Translations under genes and position numbers: made by a program
Shown here: piece after piece, positions 37,413-47,934 of the stretch
Layout: each line of letters opens with the position of its first letter
How positions within the stretch are numbered: position 1 is the stretch's first letter
Assembly (NCBI GenBank): GCA_947579665.1
Contig: OX388341.1
Coordinates: 5,332,001 to 5,396,000, forward strand
Length of the DNA: 64,000 nt
DNA from: Sympetrum striolatum
Taxonomy: Eukaryota > Arthropoda > Insecta > Odonata > Libellulidae
Reading direction: 5' to 3'
The notes under the pieces: model-generated
What the model was told of the DNA's origin: nothing
The model's database searches: none
What the model saw: the letters and a program-made list of their open reading frames with translations, nothing else

Positions 37413-38229
37413 CTAAACAGCATCAAGAATTTATTTTTTCTTTCCCAAAGAAAGACGTTTTCTATTCCTTTTTCCCGAATCCATTTTACTTATTACAGTC
37501 TCAATTTCCTTCTGATTATTCAGGATACTTTGGATTTGCTCAAGGAATGAAAGATGCACAGATGAAAATGGTTTTCACGTTATTCGCTGCGAGGCGTAAA
37601 CTCTTCGTGATTTTATTTTAATATGCTGTAACTTTGGTAGGCCCATTTCAGATGGTCATATTTTCGGGAACACCCGAGGACATCACATTTTACCTAATGC
37701 TAGAAGATGGACAAAGGGGATACACTCGCGCTGAATTTCTTTGTTTTGAATAGACAATCACGACGAACGGCATAAAATATCTAGGTCAAACCCTGCTTTT
37801 CTTCACATGCTTGTACATTCGGTTTATAATGTAAGTACTTTAAAGTAATTTATTGGTTTAATTTTTATTGGCCTTTAATTGGTTCACTTGATGTATTATA
37901 AGTATCCGTTTCTGATAACGTAAGTTAACATAATGATTCCGCAAAATTCATAAGCATAACGCTGGTCTATGAGCCCCTGCTCCCTCCGATATTGTTGTGC
38001 TTCTTGTAAATAAAAACATCTTAAATTCCTAACAAGTTCGTAGTGAGTGGCAGCTCATGGTCCATCACACATGTTACTTTTAAGAACATTTGCGACTGGT
38101 TGTAGCAAAACATCAGGACATTTCGAAAATTTGACATCGTATCTTCTGTGAAGAGGATAAAAATTACATTCCGTTATTGCCCATAAAATAACATGGTACT
38201 AAAATATCGTCGAAATCGGGCCAAAACCA
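37413..38229. other. Unassigned stretch
   Basis: Nothing recognised beyond short frames. Confidence 0.35.
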
Positions 38230-38272
38230 CTTGAGAAAAAAAAGGCTGACTGTGTGAAACTAGAAATTTACC
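38230..38272 (+). repeat. 43-bp repeat shared with the Harbinger element
   Basis: CTTGAG, a run of A, GGCTGACTGTGTGAAAC and TAGAAATTTACC match 55417-55462 nearly exactly (A-run length differs). Outside this block the two loci are unrelated. Confidence 0.7.
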
Positions 38273-38769
38273 AACAACATTACGTAAAGCAGCGGGACCA
38301 AAATTTGTTTCGTTATTGAGTGAATTTCTTTATTTCAGATTTCGCTATTGCGAAGTTCTACTGTAATATGACTATTATTTAGTAAATCCACATAGTAGTT
38401 TTGTAGCCACCAGTCTATATTTTCAGTATCAAGGATGAAATTTTCTAAACTTTGTTGCATGAAATACCATATTAGAAAAAAATACTATTGTTTTAGCAAA
38501 CTGGTTATCTGTGTGATGAAAGTCTGTACATATAAAAAGCTACTTTTTTTTGAAGCAATCATTAATTCTTGTATTATCCTTGATTGATATGCTGGTACGT
38601 TATAAGAAGTAGAGAATTGCTATGTAAGTATTGAGGTACAGCTTCAAGGTGGATAGGAATTAAATATAGTATTTTATTGTTTAGCAAAGCAAGTATTTGT
38701 GATATGCATATCGAGGAAAATTATGTTTGTGTTGTAATTTGCATACATTAACTTGTGCTTTATTATCAG
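38273..38769. other. Intron or upstream region of the unidentified gene
   Basis: No further upstream exon with matching phase was recognised here. Confidence 0.4.
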
Positions 38770-38915
38770 CTAAAACATTCCTTTAAGCGGTATAAGAAAG
38801 CAAATGCAAATTTGAGGAATATTTGTTATCAAATTGGAAAGTTTACTCTGTTCTATTTAAAGGTTGATTATCATTATTCTTATAATGAACTGCTAGAGAA
38901 ACAGAAAGAGTACAG
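38770..38915 (+). CDS. Unidentified host gene, exon a
   Basis: An acceptor (TTATCAG) opens a frame without stops, starting in phase 0 and ending with two bases of a split Arg codon before a donor (GTAATG). It encodes LKHSFKRYKKANANLRNICY, QIGKFTLFYLKVDYHYSYNE and LLEKQKEYR. The lysine-rich start and alternating hydrophobic pattern suggest an alpha-helical protein. I do not recognise the family. It joins exon b with a consistent phase (AG + G), which is strong evidence for a real spliced gene. The start codon must lie further upstream, not found in this window. Confidence 0.65.
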
Positions 38916-39391
38916 GTAATGTTAGATCTTTTTTATTTTTCATAGTGTGTGTATGTTTTCTTTTCTAAATCTTGAGTTTTGCAACTATACCACTAATAAT
39001 TTTGTAATTAGTGCTATAGTGTTTTTATTTTTATCTATGCTTAGTTAATTATTTTACTGAATGTTATAATTTTGTTTTTATATCTTAAAGTGTAAACTCG
39101 TTTTATTTTTTTTCAAGAGAGGGCCATTGTTTCCATAAGTGAATCTTATTATTAATTTGTAATGAAGTGCTGCTCACACTTAAGCTTTACTTTATAATAT
39201 TTCCTTGTTACGCTTAAAAATACTAAATTAGGTGTAGTTGTTGAATGCTCTCATATTTGATGACATATTTTGCTTAACAGTTTATCCCAAGCATTTAATA
39301 ATCTTTACTTCAAATAATTTTGTATATTGTCTTGGTTAATACATATGTATCCACTCAGATAATTTATAAATGAAAGTAACCTCTCTTATAG
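38916..39391 (+). other. Intron of the unidentified gene
   Basis: 476 bp, AT-rich, GT...AG boundaries (GTAATG, TTATAG). No insertion was recognised inside. Confidence 0.6.
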
Positions 39392-39485
39392 GAATGAAAC
39401 TTTGAATGAAGTACTTTTACTCTGCAAACAAGCACCTATGCATATTGATGTTGTCAGGAAGATATTTGAAAGACATGTTTCCAAA
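39392..39485 (+). CDS. Unidentified host gene, exon b
   Basis: 94 bp: one base completing the split Arg, then 31 codons, NETLNEVLLLCKQAPMHID and VVRKIFERHVSK, ending in phase 0 at donor GTATGT. An amphipathic helical repeat look (LNEVLLLCK ... VVRKIFER) is compatible with a HEAT/ARM-like scaffold, but this is only a guess. Confidence 0.68.
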
Positions 39486-39569
39486 GTATGTTTAAAAAGA
39501 TAATGTTCATCACTATGAGATTTTTTACTGTATTCTATTTATTGATTCTACAACATTTCATTATAACAG

Positions 39570-39740
39570 ATGACCAAATATTGGACTGATTATTTGGATG
39601 AAATTGAAAGCATGTTTGAGGAAATATTTAAAAATTTGACTTGCTCATCTATGAAATATTTTGTCAACAGCTTGACTGGACTTGAGAAAAGCCATCCTAA
39701 GCTTATTTTCAAAGCAAAACTGTTTTTGGATGATAAGAAG
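39570..39740 (+). CDS. Unidentified host gene, exon c
   Basis: 171 bp, 57 codons, phase 0 at both ends, acceptor ATAACAG and donor GTTTGA. Encodes MTKYWTDYLDEIESMFEEIF, KNLTCSSMKYFVNSLTGLE and KSHPKLIFKAKLFLDDKK. The separating intron (39486-39569) is only 84 bp, a normal insect intron size. The following exon is not found: LINE debris begins at about 39900. Either a long TE-filled intron follows or the gene is interrupted. No family assignment can be made. Confidence 0.68.
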
Positions 39741-39898
39741 GTTTGAGTAAAAAACAAGTTTGAAAAATTATCTTACGAATAACTTTGACTTCATACAAGA
39801 TGCAGCAGAATATATCATTATATACCCAAATCAACCATCTGCCCTGGAAGCTACTTCCCTGTGTCGCTGTTTTGTTTTCTCTTGAAGATTGCTAAAGT

Positions 39899-40800
39899 TT
39901 ATGACTGAATAACAATATCAGCTATCTTCTCCCCATAGTCGGTAGTGATAAACGTATCAAAAAGCTTCCGTTGATACTCAAGTCTTCTATCACTAAAAGA
40001 CTTCCATCCGAAGGACTCTATCATAGCTGAAACACTGCTGTCAAATCCGAAATCTCCCTTAAAAATACGTAGCTGTTCTACATTGAACCATCTCAAGATT
40101 GGAAATTAATATTACTTTGTGAGGATCCTAATTCGCTCAGCAATACTCGGGTAGAGGTTGAATCAGGGAAAAATACGCAATTTCTTTTACATCCCCTCAG
40201 AATTCTACTGGCTAATCTTTGCATCCCATTCGCCTTTCCTATTACACTTTGAATATGCTCTTTGAAGGAAAAATTACTACTGAGCATATATCCTAGGTAT
40301 TTATGATGTCTCATGAACTCACAGGGATTTCCTGAAATATAGGTAAATTGAAAGCATATGGCCCCTGCGCAGAAGCCGTTTTTTGGTCTGGGTGAGTCCA
40401 CCTTCCTAGAACTGCATGCAGCAGGGGTTTGGGTGAAAGCAAGGATTATGAGAGCATTCTCTTAGGAGCCTCTACTACGACCTCTATCCTCCAGCTTTCC
40501 TCCCCCAAAGGAACTTACCCCATCCACTGCTCAAGGTTTCAAGGGGCCATAAGCTTTCAATTTACCTATACTAAGAGGTATGCAGGTAATGTTTGTGGAC
40601 CATGTAAAAGTCATAGCAGTACACTTCTTTACATTCAGCTCGAGCTGCCAATCACTACACCAGCCCGAAATAATCTTCAGATTTTTCTGTAAACAACCAG
40701 TGTCATCTTGAGTTACGATCTCTCTATATACAACAGTGTCATGAGTGAATAGCCTAACCATGCATTTTAGATTATCCACAGCATCGTTAATATAAATTTA
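39899..40800 (-). pseudogene. Jockey-like LINE reverse transcriptase fragment with nested MITE
   Basis: Minus-strand order: YINDAVDNLKCMVRLFTHD (the usual FADD box is FTHD, a dead active site), then CLQKNLKIISGWCSDWQLEL and NVKKCTAMTF; interruption by the MITE at 40339-40569; then NPCEFMRHHKYLGYMLSS, FKEHIQSVIGKANGMQRLAS, LSELGSSQSNINFQS, and finally RWFNVEQLRIFKGDFGF. These are the late RT/thumb and C-terminal parts of a LINE protein. Frames change at least twice. It lies on the opposite strand from, and downstream of, the unidentified host exons. Confidence 0.8.
40339..40569. repeat. 231-bp MITE nested in a LINE fragment
   Basis: Ends TAGGTAAATTGAAAGC and then TATGGCCCCT on the left, with the inverted copy AGGGGCCATAAGCTTTCAAT and TTACCTA on the right (27-bp imperfect TIR). 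It splits the LINE coding sequence between residues TCIPLS and SGNPCEFM. Flanking AT/TA bases are compatible with a TA target duplication as in Tc1/mariner MITEs. Confidence 0.65.
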
Positions 40801-41402
40801 TATGCACTCTTCTCCACGACATTGGTACTAGGCCTTCGTCCAAGGTTTTCCGCTAGAATACGAAAAGAAGGGGAGCAAGCCCATTCGCCAGTGTTTGAAT
40901 GACGAGGGATACTTTCTGGTGCTTTCTTCTTGTCGCAACAACTTTCCTATTCCACCCACTGACAACTCGATTGGTCCCATCTTTGGTACAATGCCCATTG
41001 AAAATTTGTTTTCCTGATAGAATTGATTAATTAGATTTGCTTTTCCTACCAATTCCTTTATTGTTAATTCCACAAAATAAATAAGGTTATATACTTAAAA
41101 CTGACCTAAAATTTCTCAGCCTTATAACCTGTATTCCTTTTGGTCGCCTCTTAAAGACTCTAAAAGTGTTCTAGATCTATCTTCCCGAAACACATTCTGT
41201 GATTCATCCATAACTAATCCTCACATCTCTGTATATTTTTGATACTCAAGCTCAATGTCTGCTCCGATTTTCTCTAGCTTCTTCATCCGCACGTGTAAAA
41301 TCCTTTGCTTCCTATGTAATGCTTGCAACTAAGGTTTCATTCGATGTGTATCCTTATCTTCTCTAATGCTTTTAATTGTGACGAACGTAGCTAATCCTAC
41401 CT
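40801..41402. other. Unassigned stretch
   Basis: A minus frame at 40828-41073 has no recognised motif; it may be further LINE debris. Confidence 0.35.
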
Positions 41403-42640
41403 TTAATATTGGGAGAAATTCCAGTTTCTTCTAAGTTTCTTCCAGCTATAAAACTAGATAGAGAAGCTGCTGTAAGAATCAAAATTAAGGACAAACTCTT
41501 AGCTCTGTTCTGTGATGAAACTACAGACAAAAGGGGTAAATGCATTTTTGTCATCTTATTTAAAATTATTGAAGGTAGAGTTGAAATAATCATTGGAGAT
41601 GTTCATACTCTGAAATCTGGTTGTGGAAAAACATGCTCAAGGTCTATATTGGAAACATTGAAAAAATATGACATTAAGTTTGATAATGTTGCGGTCTTGG
41701 TGTCAGACTCTGCTAGATATATGGTTAAATGCTTCCATACTTTGAAAAGCATTCTTTCCGATGATGTTCTTATCATTCAATGTTGGGCGCACAAGCTAAA
41801 TTTAGTGACAAATGTGCTTGGAAAGCAATTGCCACAGCTACAAAATGCTATTTCTAAAATAAAATCTGCATTTCTGAATACTCGCTAGAGGAAACATCTA
41901 GAACTTCATGGTGAAATTTTACTTAGCACGAGGAAGTGTGCGCCTTAAACCCAAGGTTGAACAAGTGTGACATGACTGGGACTCGAACCCAGGTCTCCCA
42001 CTTTCCGGGCAGTTGTTCTAACCACTAAACTACCCTTGCAGCCACACACTTCATGGTAACCTTAGGAAAATAGAACATTCCTTACAACTAGCTGCAGGTG
42101 GTAATTTAGGTAAAAAAACAAAAGATATGCTGGAGTCCTGTGGAAATGTTCTCATTACAGCCAAGGTAAATGCAGTATTAGTGAATGCAGCATCACATGC
42201 ATACACAAAGCTGGTTCCATTAATATCAAGTGACCCAGCTAAAGACTTTTATAAAAGAGTGAATGTTTTTGATCCTTGTGAAATTGTCTGCGTTGATGTT
42301 ACTAAGCAATTATGTTCAAAAGTAAAAAAACTGTTTTTGTTCTCAAAAATGGATGATAATGTACTACTCCAAGGGTTCAAAGAATTACAGACTTTGGTTA
42401 AAAAACAGCTAACAAAAGAAGGACAAGTGGATATTATTGTAATTTTGGAAGGAATTTCGGTGAAGCATTTCTGAATTTGCAAAGGCTGCTCTCAAAACAG
42501 TGTGGATGCCATGTGCTAATGCAGACTGTGAAAGATTGTTTTCATCGTATAGTGATGTTTTGACAGATAGACGTCATAATTTAAAACAAGAAAACTTAGA
42601 AAATACTCTCTGAAATGTACTGTGAGAGGTAAAATGTCAG
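41403..42640 (+). pseudogene. hAT-superfamily transposase, interrupted by a SINE
   Basis: Plus-strand blocks: FLPAIKLDREAAVRIK, LLALFCDETTDKRGKCIFVI (first catalytic Asp region), VLVSDSARYMVKCFHTLKS (second Asp region), IIQCWAHKLNLVTNVLGK, then, after the SINE, ESCGNVLITAKVNAVLV, and finally, in another frame, WMPCANADCERLFSSYSDVL followed by TDRRHNLKQENLENTL, the hAT C-terminal dimerisation region. An in-frame stop lies just before the SINE (41886) and a frameshift before the last block. The N-terminal BED finger is missing. Resembles the SCAND3/ZBED-like hAT group. Inactive. Confidence 0.82.
41913..42047 (-). repeat. tRNA-derived SINE inserted in the hAT gene
   Basis: A 135-bp insertion flanked by an exact 10-bp target duplication, ACTTCATGGT (41903-41912 and 42048-42057). 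On the minus strand it has an A box (TAGTTTAGTGG), a B box (GGTTCGAGTCC) and a short tail ending AAATTTC. It removes no host bases: excising it with one duplication restores the hAT sequence. It is full-length compared with the remnant at 1-125. Confidence 0.88.
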
Positions 42641-43024
42641 CTTTAACATAATAGTAATGATTTAAAATGTTTATTTCTAGGTTTATAAATTTTTGAAATC
42701 ATTTACAAATTTTTTTTGTATGTATTTAGGTTACTGTAACAGGTTACTGTAACCATTTATGATATCTCTTTCACTCCCATCACATGAAACTCAGGCAATA
42801 CTAATAGGAGTTCTGAGAGGACATGTACCAATGTACATCTTTGTTCCATAACCACTTTTGGTTATTTATTGTAGGTTATTTGTAATTATTTTAAAATTAA
42901 ACTTGTGGATGTCACAAAATACAATCATTGTTGCATAATAACTATGTAATTTTAAGATATTTGGTATTTAAATTCACTGAAATGACAAAAGGAGATGTTA
43001 GGATACCAAAAAGCATGATTTTAA
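42641..43024. other. Unassigned stretch
   Basis: AT-rich, nothing recognised; may include the 3' terminus of the hAT element. Confidence 0.35.
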
Positions 43025-43449
43025 CCCATTCAGATTGGATAGCAATTTTAATACTTTCGTTAGAAACTGAATCTAATTTTTCTGTTTTCTAGTAGATTTC
43101 TATATTTTATAGTGAATAACAACAAAGAAAAATTAGAAATAATTACCTTGATCCCGACCAACTCATATAGAGAGAAATCAAAAATCGCACTTCCAACTGC
43201 TACGCAAAGTAAAGAAAAAATTTAGGAAGACAGAAACGGCTTGACTCTAGAGCTGCACAAACATTACTGATAAGCTGGGCGAAATTTAAGCTCTCTCAAA
43301 GAAGTCTGCGGTAGGAGGAAGGCATATAATCCCTTCCCTTAAGCCGCCCATAGGCGTCCTCCACGCGTCGGCTAGGCCGCTGATCGGCGGCCTCCGCTCC
43401 TGGGTACCTTCCGCTAGGCCGCCGATTGGCGGCCTCCGATCCGAATGGG
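43025..43449. repeat. piggyBac-like MITE with GC-rich hairpins
   Basis: TTAA duplicated on both sides (43021-43024 and 43450-43453). Ends CCCATTCAGATTGG and, inverted, CCGATCCGAATGGG. TTAA duplication plus CCC-starting TIRs is the piggyBac signature. Near the right end (about 43340-43440) two GC-rich hairpins repeat, GGCCGCTGATCGGCGGCC and GGCCGCCGATTGGCGGCC. No transposase. Confidence 0.7.
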
Positions 43450-43918
43450 TTAAAGCACTGATTGGAAAGCACCACTTTTAGAGCACTGCTTTTTGGATTT
43501 TAATTCACCGCTTTCTGCTTTTTCAAACACCGAAAAATTCCAGTCTGTAATTATAGTATATAATTATCCTTATTATTTTCAGTTTTAAATAATTATAGAT
43601 AAATATTCAGATAAAATAATTATTATTCTCATATCAAAGATACATTATGGAATAAGAATTTTTTTCCATCTTCTTCATTTCATCTCCAGTCCAGTAATAT
43701 GATAAAATATCAGGGACTGTTCCAAAACGTGCTTAATTTCCAGTGCTTTAGTCTTTGACACTTTTGATTCATTTTCTCAGAAATTTTATCCTGCTCAATA
43801 GTTACCCTCTCAATCAATCCTTTTCATGATTTCTTCTGCTTTTGTAATGTTCCCTCCAATCTTTTCTCCATTGCTCTGTGTATATTTTGATCCTTGTAGC
43901 TGGGCTTCTACTTAAATA
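43450..43918. other. Unassigned stretch
   Basis: AT-rich, nothing recognised. Confidence 0.4.
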
Positions 43919-45459
43919 CCGTAGAAGTCTGTTATAATGAGAGCTGACAAAAATTGGAAAAGTACTAATTATAGAGCATACTTGTTACAGCCGATTTCTA
44001 AACTAAATGCCGGTCCTTTTGAATCCAAGGGCAGCAAGTGCGACAGAATAGAACTGAAGGTTTTTTTTATTCTAATGCAAATGTTACAGAATGGATAAAA
44101 AAGTATGTTTGTGTCAAAAATATTATTTCAACTATTCATAAACCATAAAAAAAGTGCTGCTTTCACTAAAACATGAATTTTCTGGTCAGTAAACAGTTAA
44201 AGTTACTGGACCATTAAAACATGAAGAGAAAAATCATGTCACTGGAAATCTTGTTTTTCAGTGACAATCAGCACCCTTGTTTACATATTTCTCTAATAAT
44301 GCTAACCTGACATATTTAAGTGTGGAGGTTAAAATTTCATTAATAGCTGCGCCCCTAGCCTTGAGTCCACAAAACTGGAACCTTTGGTGCACATAGTTTC
44401 TGAACTTATGGGAAGTTCAACAGCACACATTATCTCTGGCACAGCAGAAAATGGATTTTCTCAAACATAGTCAACAATAACCTTATCCTCTTCTGAGCCT
44501 TCTAGACACCACCTTTCAATTGACGCAGTGAGATTCCTCCCATTTTTCCTATAAGTTTGGAATCAGGGAGCCTTTAAACTCCAGCACTATTTTGCAAATT
44601 CCTTTATTTGCGGCATTAAATTTTGCAAATTCCTTTATTTGTCATCCTGACATTTGGTTTCGATGCCTGAGGCATTGCAAAGAACTACCTTGTACACGCA
44701 AATGATTAACTAGAACACAGAGAAGTGATTCTGTAAGTAAGAATTTTCCTGGTGTTATAAGGGGTGGAGGTGGTTCCTCATTCCTATTCTTCCAATGGAA
44801 ACTGTGGAAGTTTAAGGTCTTTCATATCCAAACATGCCAGTGCCAATCTTTTCAACCCAAAATCCTGAGTGAGGGAGAGAGATCAACCTGGGAATCCCAA
44901 TCAGTACTGCTTTTATTTCCTATATTCCCACTCATCCTGGATCAGATGATTTTGCACCAAGTTTCTTATGAAAACAAACCTTTTGGCCAGATGCTAATAC
45001 GATGGTAACTCAATTGAAAATTCAGGGGATGACTAGAGGGCCCATCTCTGAAAAGAGACAAGAGATGTATGAAGGGACTGAGGGGTTAGTGAAACTCGTG
45101 AGAAATCTCTAATCCAAGCTCCCTGAAGCAGTTTTGCCAAGGAAGAGTGAGACAATTTGTGGGAAATGAACGCATGAATTAGGAGACGATAATTTTTGCT
45201 CTTTAAAGAAATAACGCACCTCAGGTTACCATTTGCTTGTTGGACTTTGCTTCTCATGTCAATTGCCGATTCCAAGATATGGCTCCTGCAAGACAAATAT
45301 AGTATAGTGACACTCATTATACCAATACATTAGAAATAACTACCTGTTATAATTGATGTAATTCCTCATCATTTTTGCTGTGAGATGGACAACAGCCAAA
45401 AAATCACTCACAATAACGAAACTCATTATATGCTATACTCATTATAGCAGACTTCTACT
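43919..45459 (+). mobile_element. Pogo-like non-autonomous element, copy 1
   Basis: The left end includes GTAGAAGTCTGTTATAATGA and the right end the inverted CATTATAGCAGACTTCTACT, both next to TA (43917-43918 and 45460-45461), as in pogo/Tigger-type elements. The interior of about 1.5 kb has no intact transposase frame. Part of it recurs inverted at 47935-48781. Confidence 0.7.
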
Positions 45460-45894
45460 TAACTTCAATTTATGACCCTGTCTACGTAGGTTTACGGCTG
45501 TAATTCTCCAAAAGCTCTCATTTGAGTTAATTTAAACTTACTGAGGCATTCACCAGCAAAAGGGAATTTTGTATTCCATGTAATTTGAATTGACCAAGAT
45601 ATGACAATCATAAATTATTGAAAAATGACAGAGCAAAGTTGAAAGACTTCCAAATCCATTAAAATTGTTAACAAGTTAATTTCCTGAATGTATAAGAGGT
45701 TTCCAATAGCAAATTGATCATTGTTAGAGGCATGCCTTATGACTTACTTTATACATACTTGTTCATAATATTTATCTCTGTTCTGTCCTTCATTGTCATT
45801 CCTTTTTTATAGTTGCTGGTTTCTCTTAATTTGTCTTTATGTCAATAAGTTTTCTTCTGAATTTCATCTTATTATATGTTCTATCATTGATAAA
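45460..45894. other. Unassigned stretch
   Basis: Nothing recognised. The last 9 bases (45886-45894) are the target duplication of the following element. Confidence 0.4.
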
Positions 45895-46442
45895 ACCCCC
45901 CCGCTGGTATCACCATCTTGAAGTGATGGGGGGGCTTGCGTGCCTAAGGGATCCTGCCAGCTATGCTGGCGGGAGCTTAAGCTCCTGGTAGGGTCACCCA
46001 AGCCGGACAGGTCAATGGTGATAGGCCAGACCAAGGGTGATACCTTGGTCCTCCAGGTTGGGGGTTGGTCGTGGGGCTAACAATCCCACACCATAAAACA
46101 AATATATTGTTACGAAACCCAACAAGAAGCCTTGGAATACGGACGGATTAATTGATGATGAACTTGGCAAACGAACAGGAACTCGAAAACGGAACACAAC
46201 AGTGACCTTAGCTACATGGAATGTAAGAACTATGCTCAAAGCTGGGAAAATGGTAGAGATTGCTGAGGAAGTACTGGGATAAGAAGAAGAGGAAGACCGA
46301 GGAAAAGAATTTGGAAGAAGACATAAAGGCTATGAGGATTGAAAGTTGGTGGGAGAAAGTGCAGAACAGGGGAGAATGGACAGGCATCTTGAGGGAGGCC
46401 AAGGCCCACACTGGGCTGTAGTGCCAAGGAAGAAGAAGAATA
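45895..46442 (+). mobile_element. Internally deleted RTE-type LINE (548 bp) with intact ends
   Basis: Flanked by a 9-bp target duplication ATTGATAAA (45886-45894 and 46443-46451). The first 300 bp are the LINE 5' region, including a hairpin ACCAAGGGTGATACCTTGGT (46028-46047), ending with the endonuclease start LATWNVRTMLKAGKMVEIAE. The sequence then jumps to the last 45 codons of ORF2 (IESWWEKVQNRGEWTGILRE then AKAHTGL and stop) and a purine-rich AAGAAGAAG tail. Everything between, about 3 kb in relatives, is missing. Such 5'-plus-3' copies can be mobilised in trans by the full-length LINE. Confidence 0.85.
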
Positions 46443-46823
46443 ATTGATAAATGATATGATAGCTTAATTTTTTTCTATCTTTACCTTCAGACTGATTTAT
46501 TTATTTTTCCCAATAGCTGTACTCTGATAAGTATGATTGGTTAGAATAAATTCTTCTCTCTCTGTCTGTTTTATAAGAACCTTATATCTACTCCTATTTT
46601 AACAAATAATTGTCCCAAGTTTCTTATACATGTCGACTCTCTTATTTTAATGTGAGTTGTCTTTAGCCACGGGTTATATGTATTTATAATATTTACAATA
46701 TGTATTTATATATATTTTTAGACATCGTCATAACTTTGCTTCAAAGCACAATTTTCACAAATGTGAAAATTAGCTTTCTGCCAGCACCTCCAAGGTAGTT
46801 ATTAGAAAATATCAAAATTGCAG
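46443..46823. other. Intron region upstream of the first recognised SLC22 exon
   Basis: An AG...GT-bounded open stretch at about 46722-46795 was considered as an exon but its phase does not fit the next exon. Confidence 0.4.
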
Positions 46824-46941
46824 AAGCTGAGAGGATTGTTAGGAGAATGGCTAAAGTTAATTGCAGACCAATGATTGATAACCAGAATCTAAATCTACCC
46901 ACAGACTTTCAGGTTAACCAAGGTCGCTCAGCTAAGGCTAT
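46824..46941 (+). CDS. SLC22-like organic ion transporter, exon (loop between TM6 and TM7)
   Basis: SLC22 proteins are 12-TM plasma-membrane carriers of organic cations, anions or carnitine. Acceptor TTGCAG; two bases complete a codon from the previous exon, then AERIVRRMAKVNCRPMID and NQNLNLPTDFQVNQGRSAKA, ending AT before donor GTAAGT. The A-E-R-I-(x)-R-(x)-A-K-V-N block is the characteristic intracellular loop after TM6 in SLC22. The phase joins the exon at 47508 exactly (AT + A). Exons for TM1-TM6 are not found upstream, where LINE, hAT and pogo debris lies. Confidence 0.75.
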
Positions 46942-47507
46942 GTAAGTTACACCTTTTTTCACTCCATTATGAACTGATGATCATTAGGCTAAATTATAAG
47001 AATTAAGATATTATATAAATATTTTTGGAGTGATCAGAAAGAAGATAATTTTAATTATGAATAAATAACAGAATATTTGTTTTATTTGACATTTTTAATT
47101 AGGGCAGCTGAATATTTTCTCACTATCAGAAAAATTCATGCACTGCAATAATAATTGAAAAATATTATTTATACTGTTTCTTTCTTAAATATAAATGTAT
47201 TCATTTTTGCAAAATTTGATTATGTGGAATTATTTATCTTGTAATAAGATCACAGGTTTTGTTTTCTATCCTTATTGCTATCTAATTTTATGATTAAATA
47301 GATATGTTATCTACGAAAATCTTCTGTACATAAAATCTTATAGATTATAATCACATGGAAATGACAATGTAATGGCAATGTTTCTAGACTATTCGCACAA
47401 TTCAAATATATGTGTAAATTATTGTAATTCAACAAATTAAAATATTTAACCTGACTAAAATACAATGTAAAATCCAGACAAATGTTTATTATTACTGCCA
47501 TTCACAG
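46942..47507 (+). other. Intron of the SLC22-like gene
   Basis: 566 bp, GTAAGT...CACAG, AT-rich, no recognised insertion. Confidence 0.6.
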
Positions 47508-47693
47508 AAACAACAAGAATTCAGCAAACTGTAAGTCTTTGATGGAAATATTCTACGGTCAAAACAAAAAGAAAATGATTCCTTTGTATCTACTATGGGC
47601 AGCAACGATAGTTACCTTCTATGGTGCATTACTGAATGTTAAAAATCTTGGAAACAATTTATTTATCAATGTAGTTATTGCAGGTGAGTTCAA
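47508..47693 (+). CDS. SLC22-like organic ion transporter, exon (TM7-TM8)
   Basis: 62 codons: NNKNSANCKSLMEIFYGQNK, KKMIPLYLLWAATIVTFYGA, LLNVKNLGNNLFINVVIAG. The pattern LYLLW ... YYGxxLN ... NLGxNxxxNxxxxG is the TM7 signature of SLC22 carriers. It ends with one base of a split codon before donor GTGAGT. A continuous, stop-free exon with matching splice phase argues that at least this part is or was recently functional. Confidence 0.82.
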
Positions 47694-47934
47694 TATAATT
47701 ATTAATAATCAAAATTCATTTTTCAGGGAACCGTTGATTTAATGGACGTGCAGTCAATAACATGTATTGATATCAATCACATGCATTACAGTGGTTTGCA
47801 TCAAGATGCAGAGAATTATGTTATTATTATAATGAGTATAGCATCTAATGAGAGTTGCATTATAGTTTGTGATATGTACCGAGTGCCACTGAGGTCACTG
47901 AGGTATCGGTATAATGATGCAAAAATTTAACAGG
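47694..47934 (+). other. Start of the long SLC22 intron
   Basis: No exon for TM8-TM9 with the needed phase was found here; a possible acceptor before 47729 leads immediately to a stop in the required frame. Confidence 0.4.

Noticed and set aside
41940..42040. Functional tRNA gene
   Set aside because: A and B boxes are present but no acceptor or anticodon stem folds properly, and the piece is a SINE with target duplication.
46722..46795. Possible SLC22 exon bounded by AG and GT
   Set aside because: Its open frame leaves two bases at the donor, while the exon at 46824 needs one; joining them creates a stop.
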